Virus record (IMG/VR): IMGVR_UViG_3300020083_000047
Coordinates: 1 to 30,628 of that record
DNA from: a virus
Direction: 5' to 3' (one strand)
Length of the DNA: 30,628 nt
Shown in pieces: positions 1 to 6,629 of this stretch; position 1 is the first letter of the stretch, and each line of letters starts with the position of its first letter. The notes under the pieces were generated by a model that saw nothing but the letters and a program-made list of their open reading frames with translations, searched no databases and was not told the origin of the DNA. Both the position numbers and the translations under genes were made by a program.

Positions 1-1024
1 CGGTTGACATCTGGCAAAGGAGTTCAAGCCCCATACTTCCTACCCTTGCCATCAATTCCTCCTCCCATTTATCCCCATATCTTTTCCTTGTCAGTTCCTT
101 TATGGCGCTTTCCTGTTTTTCTGTGATAGAGCCTCGAAATACTGGCTTTGTGGCTTCGGAAGCCACTTTATCGGGTTCAGCCCCATTCGCCCCGTTTTGG
201 GGCTGTTTTGGCGGTAAAACAGGCTGTTTTTCGCCCTCTGCCATCCCGTTTCCCCAATCTTGGGCTGGGATGTCCAAGGCGTCGTCTATCCCCTCCCGAT
301 ATTCCCTCGAGGTCTCATCAGCCTGTATGGCTCGCTGAAGCTCTATTGACAGGGGCAAAAGTTTAGCAAGTTGGATAAGAACTGTTTTTAGGCACATTGC
401 ATCTGGTTCTTTTGCCCAAGGAGAGCTTGAATAAAATTGATTGGTTTTTTGGTCAAATGTTTTACTATGTTTGCGTCCGTGTTCCATACAATCTTCTTTT
501 GACATAAACATAAATGGTTTAGCGCCACCTTGCACTTCTGCTATTACATAATACCCAAGCACTTCACCCCTATCTATTATTGCTGGTTTGTGTCTTAATT
601 TCGCCTGTGTGCCATACTCAAATTCAAATTCATCATTTTTACGGACAATTCCCCAAGCGAGATTAACTGATTTTTCGTGCCGATAAAATAATTCGGCTAA
701 TCCCTTATAACCACAGATAAATTGTGCATCCAAACGATTAAATTTGTTATTCCAAAAGGGTAGAATATATGCTCTACCCGCAAGCGGTTCAAGCCCCATT
801 TGCGCAGAAACTAATAACGCCCCTATAAAAGAAGCAGGGCTGGTTTTGGTAAGTTCTGGATTTTGCCTAATACAAGTAAGTGCTATTCTTACTAATCGTT
901 CTGGTCGCATATGTAAAGGAAGCGCCTTTTTAAATTCCTTTGCGGCTTTTTCTATTAGTTGTTGTAAAGTTTGCAAATCGTTATTTTTTTTTACTATCTC
1001 TTTTGTTTGCGCTAAATTAGGCAT
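1..1024 (-). CDS. recT: RecT-family single-strand annealing protein (3' end beyond window)
   Basis: Binds single-stranded DNA and anneals complementary strands in phage recombination. The frame is open from ATG at 1024 for 341 codons to the window edge. Residues 1-235 follow the RecT layout: a helical start, then SFIGALLVSAQMGLEP (65-80), AYILPF (85-90), CGYKGLAELFYR (104-115) and GYYVIAE (157-163). A proline- and glutamine-rich linker (about 245-295) leads to a TEKQ helical tail that continues off the edge. The start is fixed by AAAGGAG at 1030-1036, five bases upstream. This Shine-Dalgarno lies inside the last codons of the upstream GIY-YIG gene. The partner exonuclease YqaJ is two genes upstream, as in many exo/annealase pairs. 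Family call is firm; the C-terminus is not visible. Confidence 0.9.
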   Translation of the reverse strand, partial: MPNLAQTKEIVKKNNDLQTLQQLIEKAAKEFKKALPLHMRPERLVRIALTCIRQNPELTKTSPASFIGALLVSAQMGLEPLAGRAYILPFWNNKFNRLDAQFICGYKGLAELFYRHEKSVNLAWGIVRKNDEFEFEYGTQAKLRHKPAIIDRGEVLGYYVIAEVQGGAKPFMFMSKEDCMEHGRKHSKTFDQKTNQFYSSSPWAKEPDAMCLKTVLIQLAKLLPLSIELQRAIQADETSREYREGIDDALDIPAQDWGNGMAEGEKQPVLPPKQPQNGANGAEPDKVASEATKPVFRGSITEKQESAIKELTRKRYGDKWEEELMARVGSMGLELLCQMST

Positions 1025-1026
1025 TT

Positions 1027-1629
1027 TTACTCCTTTCGTTCCCAATGATAATTGCCTGCTGTTTTTCTTTTTCCTTTTAATACTCCTAAAATAACCGTAG
1101 GATGTCTGTTAATTTTTTTAGCTGCTTCCTTTATTGTAGCAAATTCTTCTTTTGTTTCTATACAAATAACAGGACATTTTCTTCTCGCTCTGTTATAAAA
1201 AGGAATTTTGCTCCAGAATTTTTTTAATGATGCGCCTCTTTTTATTTTAGTTTCTAATGATTGTTTTTGATTTGTTAAATTTTTAGCAATTTTTCTTTTT
1301 GTTGTTTTGGAACGATGCTTGCCTTTCCAATAAGCAATTCTATTATTGCCTCCTTTCGTCGCATTATAGCCGTTATTATAACTATTGAATTTTTGAATAT
1401 ATTGGATTTCTTTTTCGTTTAATTGTTCTATTTTGCAGTTTTCTATAAAAATGAATTCAAAATTATTTATTCCATATTTTTTAATTGCTGGATAAAGTCT
1501 ATTATATATTTTATGTTTGTTAAAAATGGCATTTTTTCTATGTTGTTTTATTCTCTTATCAAAATCCGTTGTTTGCCCAACATAAATTTTATGATTGATT
1601 TTATTTTTTATAATATATATTCCTATCAT
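1027..1629 (-). CDS. GIY-YIG homing endonuclease with NUMOD3 and NUMOD1 modules
   Basis: Predicted free-standing homing endonuclease. The GIY-YIG core shows GIY at residues 3-5, YVG at 16-18, the catalytic-type Arg26 in KRIKQH, and Glu72/Glu74 as metal-ligand candidates. It is followed by a NUMOD3-like DNA-binding stretch (WKGKHRSKTTKRKI, 101-114) and a NUMOD1-like C-terminus (VICIETKEEF to YHWE, 154-197), a usual order for this class. It is very AT-rich: 1441-1500 has 11 G/C in 60 bases, against 27 in 60 at 2701-2760 in yqaJ. The start has no good ribosome site, the nearest GGAG being about 14 bases upstream. It separates recT from its usual partner, which points to insertion. An inactive remnant is unlikely because the motifs are intact. 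Confidence 0.88.
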   Translation of the reverse strand: MIGIYIIKNKINHKIYVGQTTDFDKRIKQHRKNAIFNKHKIYNRLYPAIKKYGINNFEFIFIENCKIEQLNEKEIQYIQKFNSYNNGYNATKGGNNRIAYWKGKHRSKTTKRKIAKNLTNQKQSLETKIKRGASLKKFWSKIPFYNRARRKCPVICIETKEEFATIKEAAKKINRHPTVILGVLKGKRKTAGNYHWERKE

Positions 1630-1632
1630 TTA

Positions 1633-2130
1633 TTATTTTGCTTCTCCAAATTCAAATCTTGCACTTTTTGCAAAGTCAATTTTTTCCTTCATATTATCGT
1701 ATATAAATTGAAATTGTGGATATTCGTTAATAAAATCTTTATGTATATAAAAAATAGAATTGTTTATTATTGTAAAAAGGCTTTTATAAATATAAATCTT
1801 TTCTTTATTTTTCCTACATTCATAAATCTCTGGAGAAACTGATGGCATACCAATAAAAATTATTAAAGGTCTTCCAGTCATCTCTACTAATTGTTTTATT
1901 TTTTCTTCTTCTTTATTTGTAGGATAAATAGGTTTTATTTCTCCGAAACATTTATATTGAGGGAACCAAAAATCGGGCAAATATCTTTGTTTGTTTTTTA
2001 ATTCAAAACCTTCATATTCATATATATAATCAATTCCACATTCATCAAAATAGACCGCCCATCTTGCCTCTGTTCTTGAACGGAAGAAATAACCATTATA
2101 TTTTGTTGGTATAATTTTTATATTTTCCAT
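1633..2130 (-). CDS. PD-(D/E)XK nuclease-like protein
   Basis: Probably a small nuclease of the PD-(D/E)XK fold. The visible pattern is FFRSRTEARWAVYFDECGI (15-33, Glu21), RYLPDFWFP (49-57, Asp53) and GEIKP (63-67, Glu64 and Lys66), matching the E...PD...ExK arrangement of a family widespread in phages and bacteria. Substrate is unknown. At 165 aa it has an ordinary N-terminal core and an AT-rich, Ile/Tyr/Lys-rich C-terminal half without recognisable motifs. It starts one base after the yqaJ stop, has no clear Shine-Dalgarno, and ends three bases before the GIY-YIG start. It shares that gene's low G+C, so the two may have arrived together. It could instead be a structure-specific nuclease serving recombination; the sequence cannot decide. 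Confidence 0.6.
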   Translation of the reverse strand: MENIKIIPTKYNGYFFRSRTEARWAVYFDECGIDYIYEYEGFELKNKQRYLPDFWFPQYKCFGEIKPIYPTNKEEEKIKQLVEMTGRPLIIFIGMPSVSPEIYECRKNKEKIYIYKSLFTIINNSIFYIHKDFINEYPQFQFIYDNMKEKIDFAKSARFEFGEAK

Positions 2131-2131
2131 T

Positions 2132-3007
2132 TCATTTATTCTTGCTTACCCTTAATACTCTCGTCTCTTTCTTTATCAGATACTTCTCATATATGCCATC
2201 GGCTTTCAGGGCATCGTAGTTCAATTTTGATACCGCCTGCGATTGCCATTTTACAATATACTCGCTCGTCTTTATCCCAAGGTTATCCCTGATTACCTCT
2301 TTAAGCTTCGCCTCAAGCGCGTTTTTCTGGGTCTCGAGCTCGCTGATATCGGCTTTCGTCTTTTGCAAGGTCGCTATGCAATCGTTCATCTCCTCCACTG
2401 CCTGTATCTGCTCATCTGATTTCGGGTGCAGGGCGAGAAGCATATCGTTATCGTCCCCCGTCGCGGCTGGCGGGGTTTTGTCCAAGACCATATCCCAGAA
2501 CCTGACCGCGGCTTCCCTCATCTTGGCGAACAATTCTTGGTCGGCTTGGATTTCCTTATACCTGAACTTGTTTCCACCTATGAGAACCGCGACATACCCC
2601 TTCTGCCTGCCCGTCACCATAAGTTGCCAAGACACCTGAAGGACATATTCGATTGGGATTTCCTCATCCTTCCATTCCTTTTCTTTCCAAGCGGAGGCGT
2701 TCTTGCATTCAAGAAGCATATCGGTTCCCTCTATAAGCCTGTCCACCTGACAAGCCATATATGGATAGTCCTTATCAACATAGCGCTTGGGGGCTTTCCT
2801 TATCTTCATCCCAGTCGCCTTGGCGAACTTCTTGGCAATAAAATCCTCGAGCTCACTACCGAGCTGGACATACTCCTTATCGGACAAGTCCTCTGGCTCT
2901 ATGTTTCCCGTCTTCTCCGCCCATAATGAGAGGGGCGTATGCCACCGGCTCAAGCCCATCACTGCCGCTATCTCCGAACTGCCTATGAAATTGCTTCTCT
3001 CTTTCAT
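2132..3007 (-). CDS. yqaJ: YqaJ-family viral recombinase (5'-3' exonuclease)
   Basis: Phage alkaline-exonuclease-like protein that would resect double-stranded ends and hand single strands to RecT. Diagnostic features are FIGSSEIAAVMGLSRW (7-22), ELEDFIAKKF (52-61), CQVDRL with Asp89, LECKN with Glu100 and Lys102, and QVSWQLMVTG (124-133). This is the PD-(D/E)XK core of the YqaJ family. Residues about 200-250 are predicted coiled coil (EEMNDCIATLQKTKADISELE), a usual C-terminal feature. At 291 aa it is of ordinary family length. The ATG at 3007 overlaps the preceding small gene's stop region with no gap, and GGAG lies just upstream. Its G+C is normal for the phage, unlike the two genes downstream. 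Confidence 0.88.
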   Translation of the reverse strand: MKERSNFIGSSEIAAVMGLSRWHTPLSLWAEKTGNIEPEDLSDKEYVQLGSELEDFIAKKFAKATGMKIRKAPKRYVDKDYPYMACQVDRLIEGTDMLLECKNASAWKEKEWKDEEIPIEYVLQVSWQLMVTGRQKGYVAVLIGGNKFRYKEIQADQELFAKMREAAVRFWDMVLDKTPPAATGDDNDMLLALHPKSDEQIQAVEEMNDCIATLQKTKADISELETQKNALEAKLKEVIRDNLGIKTSEYIVKWQSQAVSKLNYDALKADGIYEKYLIKKETRVLRVSKNK

Positions 3008-3133
3008 TTAATCCTCCAACGCTTTTTTGATACCCGCGGTTATCGCCAGACGATAAACCCACAATCCACCCAAGGTAATCACACAAAACAAGCAATAAAA
3101 GAAAGTATCAAACGTGTCTCTTTTTATTCTCAT
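3008..3133 (-). CDS. Small membrane protein, 41 aa
   Basis: A short frame reads MRIKRDTFDTFFYCLF then CVITLGGLWVYRLAITAG and ends IKKALED. It has one hydrophobic helix (about residues 9-34), a positively charged N-terminus and a short charged tail, consistent with a single-pass inner-membrane protein with the N-terminus inside. A ribosome site (GGAG, eight bases upstream of the ATG at 3133) supports translation. It overlaps the upstream gene by 26 bases, and its stop codon abuts the yqaJ ATG. Function is unknown; small membrane proteins in such positions include holin-like and superinfection-related proteins, but nothing here selects one. Confidence 0.65.
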   Translation of the reverse strand: MRIKRDTFDTFFYCLFCVITLGGLWVYRLAITAGIKKALED

Positions 3134-3329
3134 TGTTTTTCTCCTTTTGCCTCATATATTCCCTCAACTGGGCATCAAAATAATCGGTAATAAACTGCTG
3201 GAAGGTTTTTGACATCATTTGGTAGGTCTTATTCTTTTGCAGTTTCAGGTAGGTTTCGGCAAGCCAATCCAGTTCCTCATCGCTTGCCTTTGCCTGCGCC
3301 CCGCATTTGGTGCTAATCAGCTCTATCAT
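3108..3329 (-). CDS. Hypothetical protein, 73 aa
   Basis: Unrecognised soluble protein, mostly helical and charged (DEELDWLAETYLKLQKNK, then FQQFITDYFDAQLREYM). The start is taken at ATG 3329 because GAAAGGAG lies eight bases upstream. A longer reading from a TTG at 3347 would place that Shine-Dalgarno inside the gene and is less likely. It is followed by the 41-aa membrane protein and yqaJ in the same operon, with translational overlap. A role near the recombination genes is only positional inference. Confidence 0.65.
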   Translation of the reverse strand: MIELISTKCGAQAKASDEELDWLAETYLKLQKNKTYQMMSKTFQQFITDYFDAQLREYMRQKEKNNENKKRHV

Positions 3330-3377
3330 ATCATTAACTCCTTTCAATTATCATTATAGACCTGCTATGGTGCGTAA

Positions 3378-3584
3378 TCAAAGCGATATTTTTAATTTAC
3401 AATATCCGTTGGTAAATTTTATTATTTTATCCGGCGTATTTTTATTTATTCTATCAATCCGCTTGCATATCTTTTCCATAATCCAGAATAGATTGCCCGT
3501 GGTCATATCCATTTTTTTCTTTTTCATATACCAATAGGCGACCTCGTATAAAGTTGTGTCCAGATAGCAATTCTTGTCTTTCAT
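3378..3584 (-). CDS. Hypothetical protein, 68 aa
   Basis: Unrecognised basic protein (MKDKNCYLDTTLYEVAYWYM start, many Lys). The ATG at 3584 follows a strong GGGGGAGGG ribosome site. It sits in the leftward early operon, with about 50 bases separating it from the next gene. No motif or membrane segment is visible. Confidence 0.6.
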   Translation of the reverse strand: MKDKNCYLDTTLYEVAYWYMKKKKMDMTTGNLFWIMEKICKRIDRINKNTPDKIIKFTNGYCKLKISL

Positions 3585-3600
3585 AAACCCTCCCCCAGCT

Positions 3601-3822
3601 TTAGTCCATCCTTATCAGTTTATCAAATGGAACGGCATAGCAAGGCACGGAGCCATTGGTATCCAGTAAGCATTTTACAATTTCAGAACTTTGTATATGA
3701 AATTTCATTCCCGCCAGATGCTTGGCTTTGGTGAATACTATCTCGTTCCATCCGCTGCACACCCGATACTTTGCAATCAAAACTACTTTATCCCTATATC
3801 TCGGAGCCCAGATTTCTATCAC
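3601..3822 (-). CDS. Hypothetical protein, 73 aa, GTG start
   Basis: Unrecognised, probably beta-rich small protein (DKVVLIAKYRVCSGWNEIVF, then MKFHIQSSEIVKCLL). GTG at 3822 is chosen because GGAG lies upstream with suitable spacing; there is no better ATG. It overlaps the end of the preceding gene by 29 bases, suggesting coupled translation. Confidence 0.58.
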   Translation of the reverse strand: MIEIWAPRYRDKVVLIAKYRVCSGWNEIVFTKAKHLAGMKFHIQSSEIVKCLLDTNGSVPCYAVPFDKLIRMD

Positions 3823-4051
3823 TTTCCCACTCCGCTTTTATGCTATAAACCCTGCACTCCATATCGTCTATCCAATCAATCAGATTTTGTATGTCTTTTC
3901 TAAATAATTCAAAATTACCAGGATAGTTAATACAATCAAGCACATCCCGCATATCGCAGTTCGCCTCTATGATAATCTTAATATCCAGAGGAGGTATGCC
4001 CACAGACCTATCGCCATTATTGCCTGCCTCAATTACAAGTTTTTCCATCAT
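3794..4051 (-). CDS. Hypothetical acidic protein, 85 aa
   Basis: Unrecognised acidic protein containing a GIPPLDIKIIIEANCD stretch and a helical DIQNLIDWIDDMECRVYSI region. Two adjacent ATG codons (4051, 4048) follow AAAGGGG; the first is used here. It overlaps the next gene in the operon by 29 bases. Confidence 0.6.
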   Translation of the reverse strand: MMEKLVIEAGNNGDRSVGIPPLDIKIIIEANCDMRDVLDCINYPGNFELFRKDIQNLIDWIDDMECRVYSIKAEWESDRNLGSEI

Positions 4052-4064
4052 CTTGCGCCCCTTT

Positions 4065-4214
4065 CTATGCCCAGACTATTATCCCTGCGCTAATAAACAA
4101 TCTAATCCATCTGATGCCCTGCGCGAACCAATCTTCCTTCTTCCAGTATGTCCGCAAGGAATAAATACTGTCGCAGAAGAGCCACATCCCTGCCATAAGC
4201 TGATACTTATTCAT
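4065..4214 (-). CDS. Small hydrophobic protein, 49 aa
   Basis: Starts MNKYQLMAGMWLFCD and ends with a hydrophobic helix (IRWIRLFISAGIIVWA). Two apolar segments flank a charged middle (RTYWKKEDWFAQG), suggesting a membrane-associated or hairpin membrane protein. GGGAGG upstream fixes the ATG at 4214, rather than an in-frame start further up. The start overlaps the stop of the SleB-like hydrolase gene by four bases (ATGA), a coupling often seen between lysis genes. That position makes a holin or lysis-partner role conceivable, but there is no family match. Confidence 0.58.
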   Translation of the reverse strand: MNKYQLMAGMWLFCDSIYSLRTYWKKEDWFAQGIRWIRLFISAGIIVWA

Positions 4215-4612
4215 CTTGCCTCCCTGTAAAATTTCAACCGCCCTATCTGGCATATAAACCTGACTTTATCCGACTTTGCCCAATAGGGCAGGACACTTAT
4301 ATCGTGGTATAGATTAGCCTCGCCTGCCCACGCCTGCTCCCAAGCCGTCTTTGCCGTGGCTATCTCGGCTTCTGTCCTCGCTTTCTGCTTCATACCTTTA
4401 TTCCAGCAGGAAAACTGCTTCGGTTGCAGGCATACCTGTTCGTATGTAAGCCCGCGCTCCTTCGCCCTTGTCTTGATTACGCTGGCTACCATAACCTGCG
4501 CCGCAAAAGATTCGCCCGATGCCTCGCGGGCTATTGTCTGGTAAACCGTATCGCTTGCAAAGCAAGCAGTTACGTTTAACATTATTATAGCGAGTAATAT
4601 CCATATACGCAT
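4211..4612 (-). CDS. SleB-like cell-wall hydrolase with signal peptide / possible lipobox
   Basis: Predicted peptidoglycan hydrolase of the SleB/CwlJ (Hydrolase_2) family, probably the phage lytic enzyme. From ATG 4612 (133 aa) it has a hydrophobic export signal (MRIWILLAIIMLNVTACFAS). The family core follows: AREASGESFAAQVMVASVI (28-46, catalytic-type Glu30), QFSCWNKG (66-73) and the C-terminal YHDISVLPYWAKS ... IGRLKFYR signature (102-130). VTAC matches a lipoprotein lipobox with Cys17; CFA-S is an alternative signal-peptidase I site. The start is supported by GGGGGT upstream and by the signal peptide. An in-frame ATG at 4735 would add 41 Pro/Gly-rich residues before the signal, so it was rejected. 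Its location in the leftward operon, not after the tail genes, is unusual for a lysin. Confidence 0.75.
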   Translation of the reverse strand: MRIWILLAIIMLNVTACFASDTVYQTIAREASGESFAAQVMVASVIKTRAKERGLTYEQVCLQPKQFSCWNKGMKQKARTEAEIATAKTAWEQAWAGEANLYHDISVLPYWAKSDKVRFICQIGRLKFYREAR

Positions 4613-4822
4613 CTTGACCCCCAATTTTGAGGCAGGTGCGGGGAAACTGGGGAGAAACCCCACCAAAGGATGTTCGGCGTTTGGAGCCTCTGCACCCACC
4701 CTGCCATATTTTAGTTTTATGCCGCCCCCAGTCATTGTTTATTCCTTATATCTGCGCAATCAAGCTGATATATACTGTCTTGCTGGCGCTGTCCATATAC
4801 GCCACAGGATTCCCAGTCTTGA

Positions 4823-5023
4823 TTATGTATATTGAATATATTTATTTTCCCTTATGTAGAAGATGGCTTGATTGGTTGATACGCCATATCTTCCGCTACG
4901 AACAAGCTCTTTAGCTTTATCTAAAGGAACTTGTCCCATATAAGTATCCTGCCAGACTTGAACGTTTGGAGTATTCAGTTCTTCTGGATTTTTATTTACT
5001 TGTATTACTGTCTTCTTTCTCAT
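4823..5023 (-). CDS. Hypothetical protein, 66 aa
   Basis: Unrecognised small protein (VQVWQDTYMGQVPLDKAKEL in the middle). The ATG at 5023 follows AAGGAGGGG. It overlaps the end of the preceding 87-aa gene by 32 bases. About 210 bases after its stop hold no supported gene before the hydrolase start; that gap has a short GGGG/CCCC hairpin near 4650-4665 but no obvious promoter. Confidence 0.58.
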   Translation of the reverse strand: MRKKTVIQVNKNPEELNTPNVQVWQDTYMGQVPLDKAKELVRSGRYGVSTNQAIFYIRENKYIQYT

Positions 5024-5255
5024 CTTTCCCCTCCTTGTTAGTGGTGATTTGGGTTTCAGTCAATTCTTTTTTAATTTTCTTTGACCTTTTCAATTCCTTT
5101 TCTAAAGCTTCAATATGAGCATTAACGCCGTATAAGGTGATTTCCTCTTCTACGCTACAACAAGAACAGCCGTGAGTTCTGCCAAAATATTTTTCTACTC
5201 CATAGATTGCCAGATTTTCCTTTTTATCCCTTATACTCATATAATATCCAGCCAT
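4992..5255 (-). CDS. Hypothetical protein with CSCC cluster, 87 aa
   Basis: Unrecognised protein with a cysteine cluster (GCSCCSVEEE, about residues 29-38) that could bind a metal, followed by a Lys/Glu-rich helical or coiled-coil tail. The ATG at 5255 follows GGGGAGGGG, a very strong ribosome site repeated before several genes in this operon. Next gene overlaps by 32 bases. Confidence 0.58.
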   Translation of the reverse strand: MAGYYMSIRDKKENLAIYGVEKYFGRTHGCSCCSVEEEITLYGVNAHIEALEKELKRSKKIKKELTETQITTNKEGKDEKEDSNTSK

Positions 5256-5288
5256 TCTAATCCCCTCCCCAGTTAGTGGTAAACAATA

Positions 5289-5462
5289 TTATTGTAATAA
5301 CGATTTATTCCTATTGCAATAAGCAAAACCGTTATCTTCCATTTCTTTTATTTTTTCGGTGTCCCTAATATAACAAACATTGATTACTTTATGCCATCCT
5401 TTGCCCTCTAATTTGATAAATTTCTTACTGTCATCTGTCCAGCCGCTTAACCTTATTCTCAT
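5289..5462 (-). CDS. Hypothetical protein, 57 aa
   Basis: Short frame MRIRLSGWTDDSKKFIKLEG ... WHKVINVCYIRD, ending NRNKSLLQ. It has a strong AAGGAGAGG ribosome site five bases before the ATG at 5462 and fills the gap between two better-sized genes, so it is likely real. Function unknown. Confidence 0.6.
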   Translation of the reverse strand: MRIRLSGWTDDSKKFIKLEGKGWHKVINVCYIRDTEKIKEMEDNGFAYCNRNKSLLQ

Positions 5463-5492
5463 CTTTTCCTCTCCTTGTTAATAGTGCTTGGG

Positions 5493-5648
5493 TTATTTAA
5501 TCGCATATAAATAATCTTCCATTTCAGAGACTTTTTTCCTTGCTATTCTTTTTACTTCTTTTGCTATTTCTTCTAAATCCCACTTCTTTGTTGCTAATAA
5601 CTTAACTGCAATCTCTTGTCTTAAATACCATTTACTATTGCTTTTCAT
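5493..5648 (-). CDS. Hypothetical protein, 51 aa
   Basis: Short helical basic protein (WYLRQEIAVKLLATKKWDLE, then EIAKEVKRIARKKVSEMEDY). GGGGAGGGG lies three bases before the ATG at 5648. The amphipathic helices could be nucleic-acid binding, but no family is recognised. Confidence 0.6.
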   Translation of the reverse strand: MKSNSKWYLRQEIAVKLLATKKWDLEEIAKEVKRIARKKVSEMEDYLYAIK

Positions 5649-5697
5649 CTTCCCCTCCCCAGTTTTGCCCTCTTGCGCCTTCAGGCATTGGCTTATG

Positions 5698-5961
5698 TTA
5701 AACTACTTTTATTTTATATCTACCTATGTTATGGTTTTTGCAGATGTAATAGGCATATCCGCCCCAGACGATTGGGTTATTGGTATGCTTCCTTTTTAAC
5801 ATTCTTGAATAAAGGAATTTTGGAAGCATATTCAACTCGGTCGCGATATCCTTTAAGTTGGCGAACCTTGCGCCGAATTTATAACCTTTGGTTTTTTCAA
5901 ATGCTCCTATGAAATCTTTTACTGTATTTTTCATTACTTTCTCCCCTTTTTTACTCCCCAT
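5698..5961 (-). CDS. First gene of the leftward operon; possible helix-turn-helix protein
   Basis: An 87-aa basic protein; ANLKDIATELNMLPKFLYSR resembles a helix-turn-helix with a recognition-type second helix, so a DNA-binding regulatory role is possible but unproven. It is the first gene downstream of the promoter at 5985-6013, with a leader of about 17 bases. Two starts are plausible: ATG 5961 (GGGGAG six bases upstream) and ATG 5934 (GGGGAG again upstream). The first is given because its ribosome site lies within the short predicted leader. Confidence 0.58.
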   Translation of the reverse strand: MGSKKGEKVMKNTVKDFIGAFEKTKGYKFGARFANLKDIATELNMLPKFLYSRMLKRKHTNNPIVWGGYAYYICKNHNIGRYKIKVV

Positions 5962-5984
5962 TTTTCTCTCCCCTAACTATATAA

Positions 5985-6013
5985 ATTATACATTAAATTT
6001 AGGATAGAGTCAA
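5985..6013 (-). promoter_or_regulatory. Leftward sigma70-type promoter
   Basis: Read on the minus strand: TTGACT (6013-6008), a 17-base spacer, then TATAAT (5990-5985). Transcription would begin near 5978 and run into the 87-aa gene at 5961. The match is 11 of 12 bases to the E. coli consensus with ideal spacing. It is the only strong promoter seen for the leftward operon. Confidence 0.78.
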
Positions 6014-6130
6014 GTGTTTTTTTGGTTATTTTTGGATGGATTTCGAGTTTTGGAAACTCCTGCTTTAGCCCTATTTTATCCTATATTAAGGTATATTATA
6101 TATATATGGTATATATGTTTCAGGTATAAA

Positions 6131-6160
6131 GTAAGTAGAGTAGAGTAAGTAAGTAGAGTA
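6131..6160 (+). repeat. 12-bp direct repeats, 18-bp period
   Basis: GTAAGTAGAGTA occurs at 6131-6142 and again at 6149-6160. A third AGAGTA unit lies between (6142-6147, sharing one base). This iteron-like array sits in a C-free tract 150 bases upstream of the terminase genes. It could be an operator, a terminase binding site or a replication element. Confidence 0.6.
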
Positions 6161-6221
6161 AGAAAGATATAATGATTTTAAGATTTTGTTTTTAAGGCAA
6201 AGCAAAGCAAATAAAAATCTC

Positions 6222-6251
6222 TTGTGTTTTACTAACTTTACTGGGTATAAT
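6222..6251 (+). promoter_or_regulatory. Candidate rightward promoter
   Basis: TATAAT at 6246-6251, preceded after 18 bases by a weak TTGTGT -35 (6222-6227). Transcription would start near 6258, about 48 bases before the first rightward gene. The -10 is perfect but the -35 matches only half the consensus, so it may need an activator or be chance in AT-rich DNA. Another TATAAT at 6168-6173 lacks a -35. Confidence 0.4.
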
Positions 6252-6305
6252 AATAATATAGGGCAAATAAATAAAGAAATACATATATAGAACTACAAAC
6301 AAACT

Positions 6306-6629
6306 ATGCCATTCCAAAAAGGACATCCCCCTATGGGGGGCAGACCAAAAAGAGCCGAGGCGCTCGAGATAAATCTCTTTCAGGCGATACGCTCTGTAAG
6401 GAAAAACAGGCAGGATAAAAAAGATATCATTGTCCATTTCATCAAGAGGTGTTATGAGAGCGACGAGATGCTCAAGGTGCTTATAAATAAACTTATTCCA
6501 AATACCGAGGAAAAAATATCGCTTACTGGGGATACTCCATCCAAAGTTTTAATCCAAATTATGAATACCTTTACGAACAAGGAGCAAAGTGCCAGCGATA
6601 GTAGAATTAAAGAGCTCAATAGTATTTGA
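6306..6629 (+). CDS. Candidate small terminase subunit
   Basis: 107-aa basic protein directly before, and overlapping, the large terminase gene, the usual place of the DNA-recognising small subunit. It begins MPFQKGHPPMGGRPKRAEA, a GGRPK N-terminus common in phage packaging proteins. A helical centre follows (DIIVHFIKRCYESDEMLKVL), then LIPNTEEKISLTGD, seen in several small-terminase-like proteins. No certain family match. The ATG at 6306 has no Shine-Dalgarno. ATG 6333 has AAGGA about ten bases upstream and is an alternative start, but would remove the conserved-looking N-terminus. It overlaps the next gene by 41 bases. Confidence 0.5.
   Translation: MPFQKGHPPMGGRPKRAEALEINLFQAIRSVRKNRQDKKDIIVHFIKRCYESDEMLKVLINKLIPNTEEKISLTGDTPSKVLIQIMNTFTNKEQSASDSRIKELNSI

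Larger units (their letters stand above)
5962..6305. other. Divergent intergenic control region
   Basis: 344 bases with no gene between the leftward and rightward operons. It holds the leftward promoter, an alternating TA stretch at about 6090-6118, a 76-base run with no C on the plus strand (6122-6197), direct repeats at 6131-6160, a CAAAG repeat at about 6198-6208 and a candidate rightward promoter. Its position beside the terminase genes also makes it a possible packaging (pac/cos) region. Confidence 0.7.

Noticed and set aside
4645-4668. GGGG/CCCC hairpin upstream of the hydrolase gene as a terminator
   Set aside because: Five-base stem with no following T-run on the transcribed strand; not enough for an intrinsic terminator.
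4613-4735. In-frame N-terminal extension of the SleB-like hydrolase
   Set aside because: It would put 41 Pro/Gly-rich residues before the signal peptide; the ATG at 4612 has its own ribosome site.
6306-6340. Shared MPF-K-GH start of the terminase candidate and the HNH endonuclease
   Set aside because: Only six similar residues; the two proteins otherwise differ, so it is probably chance.
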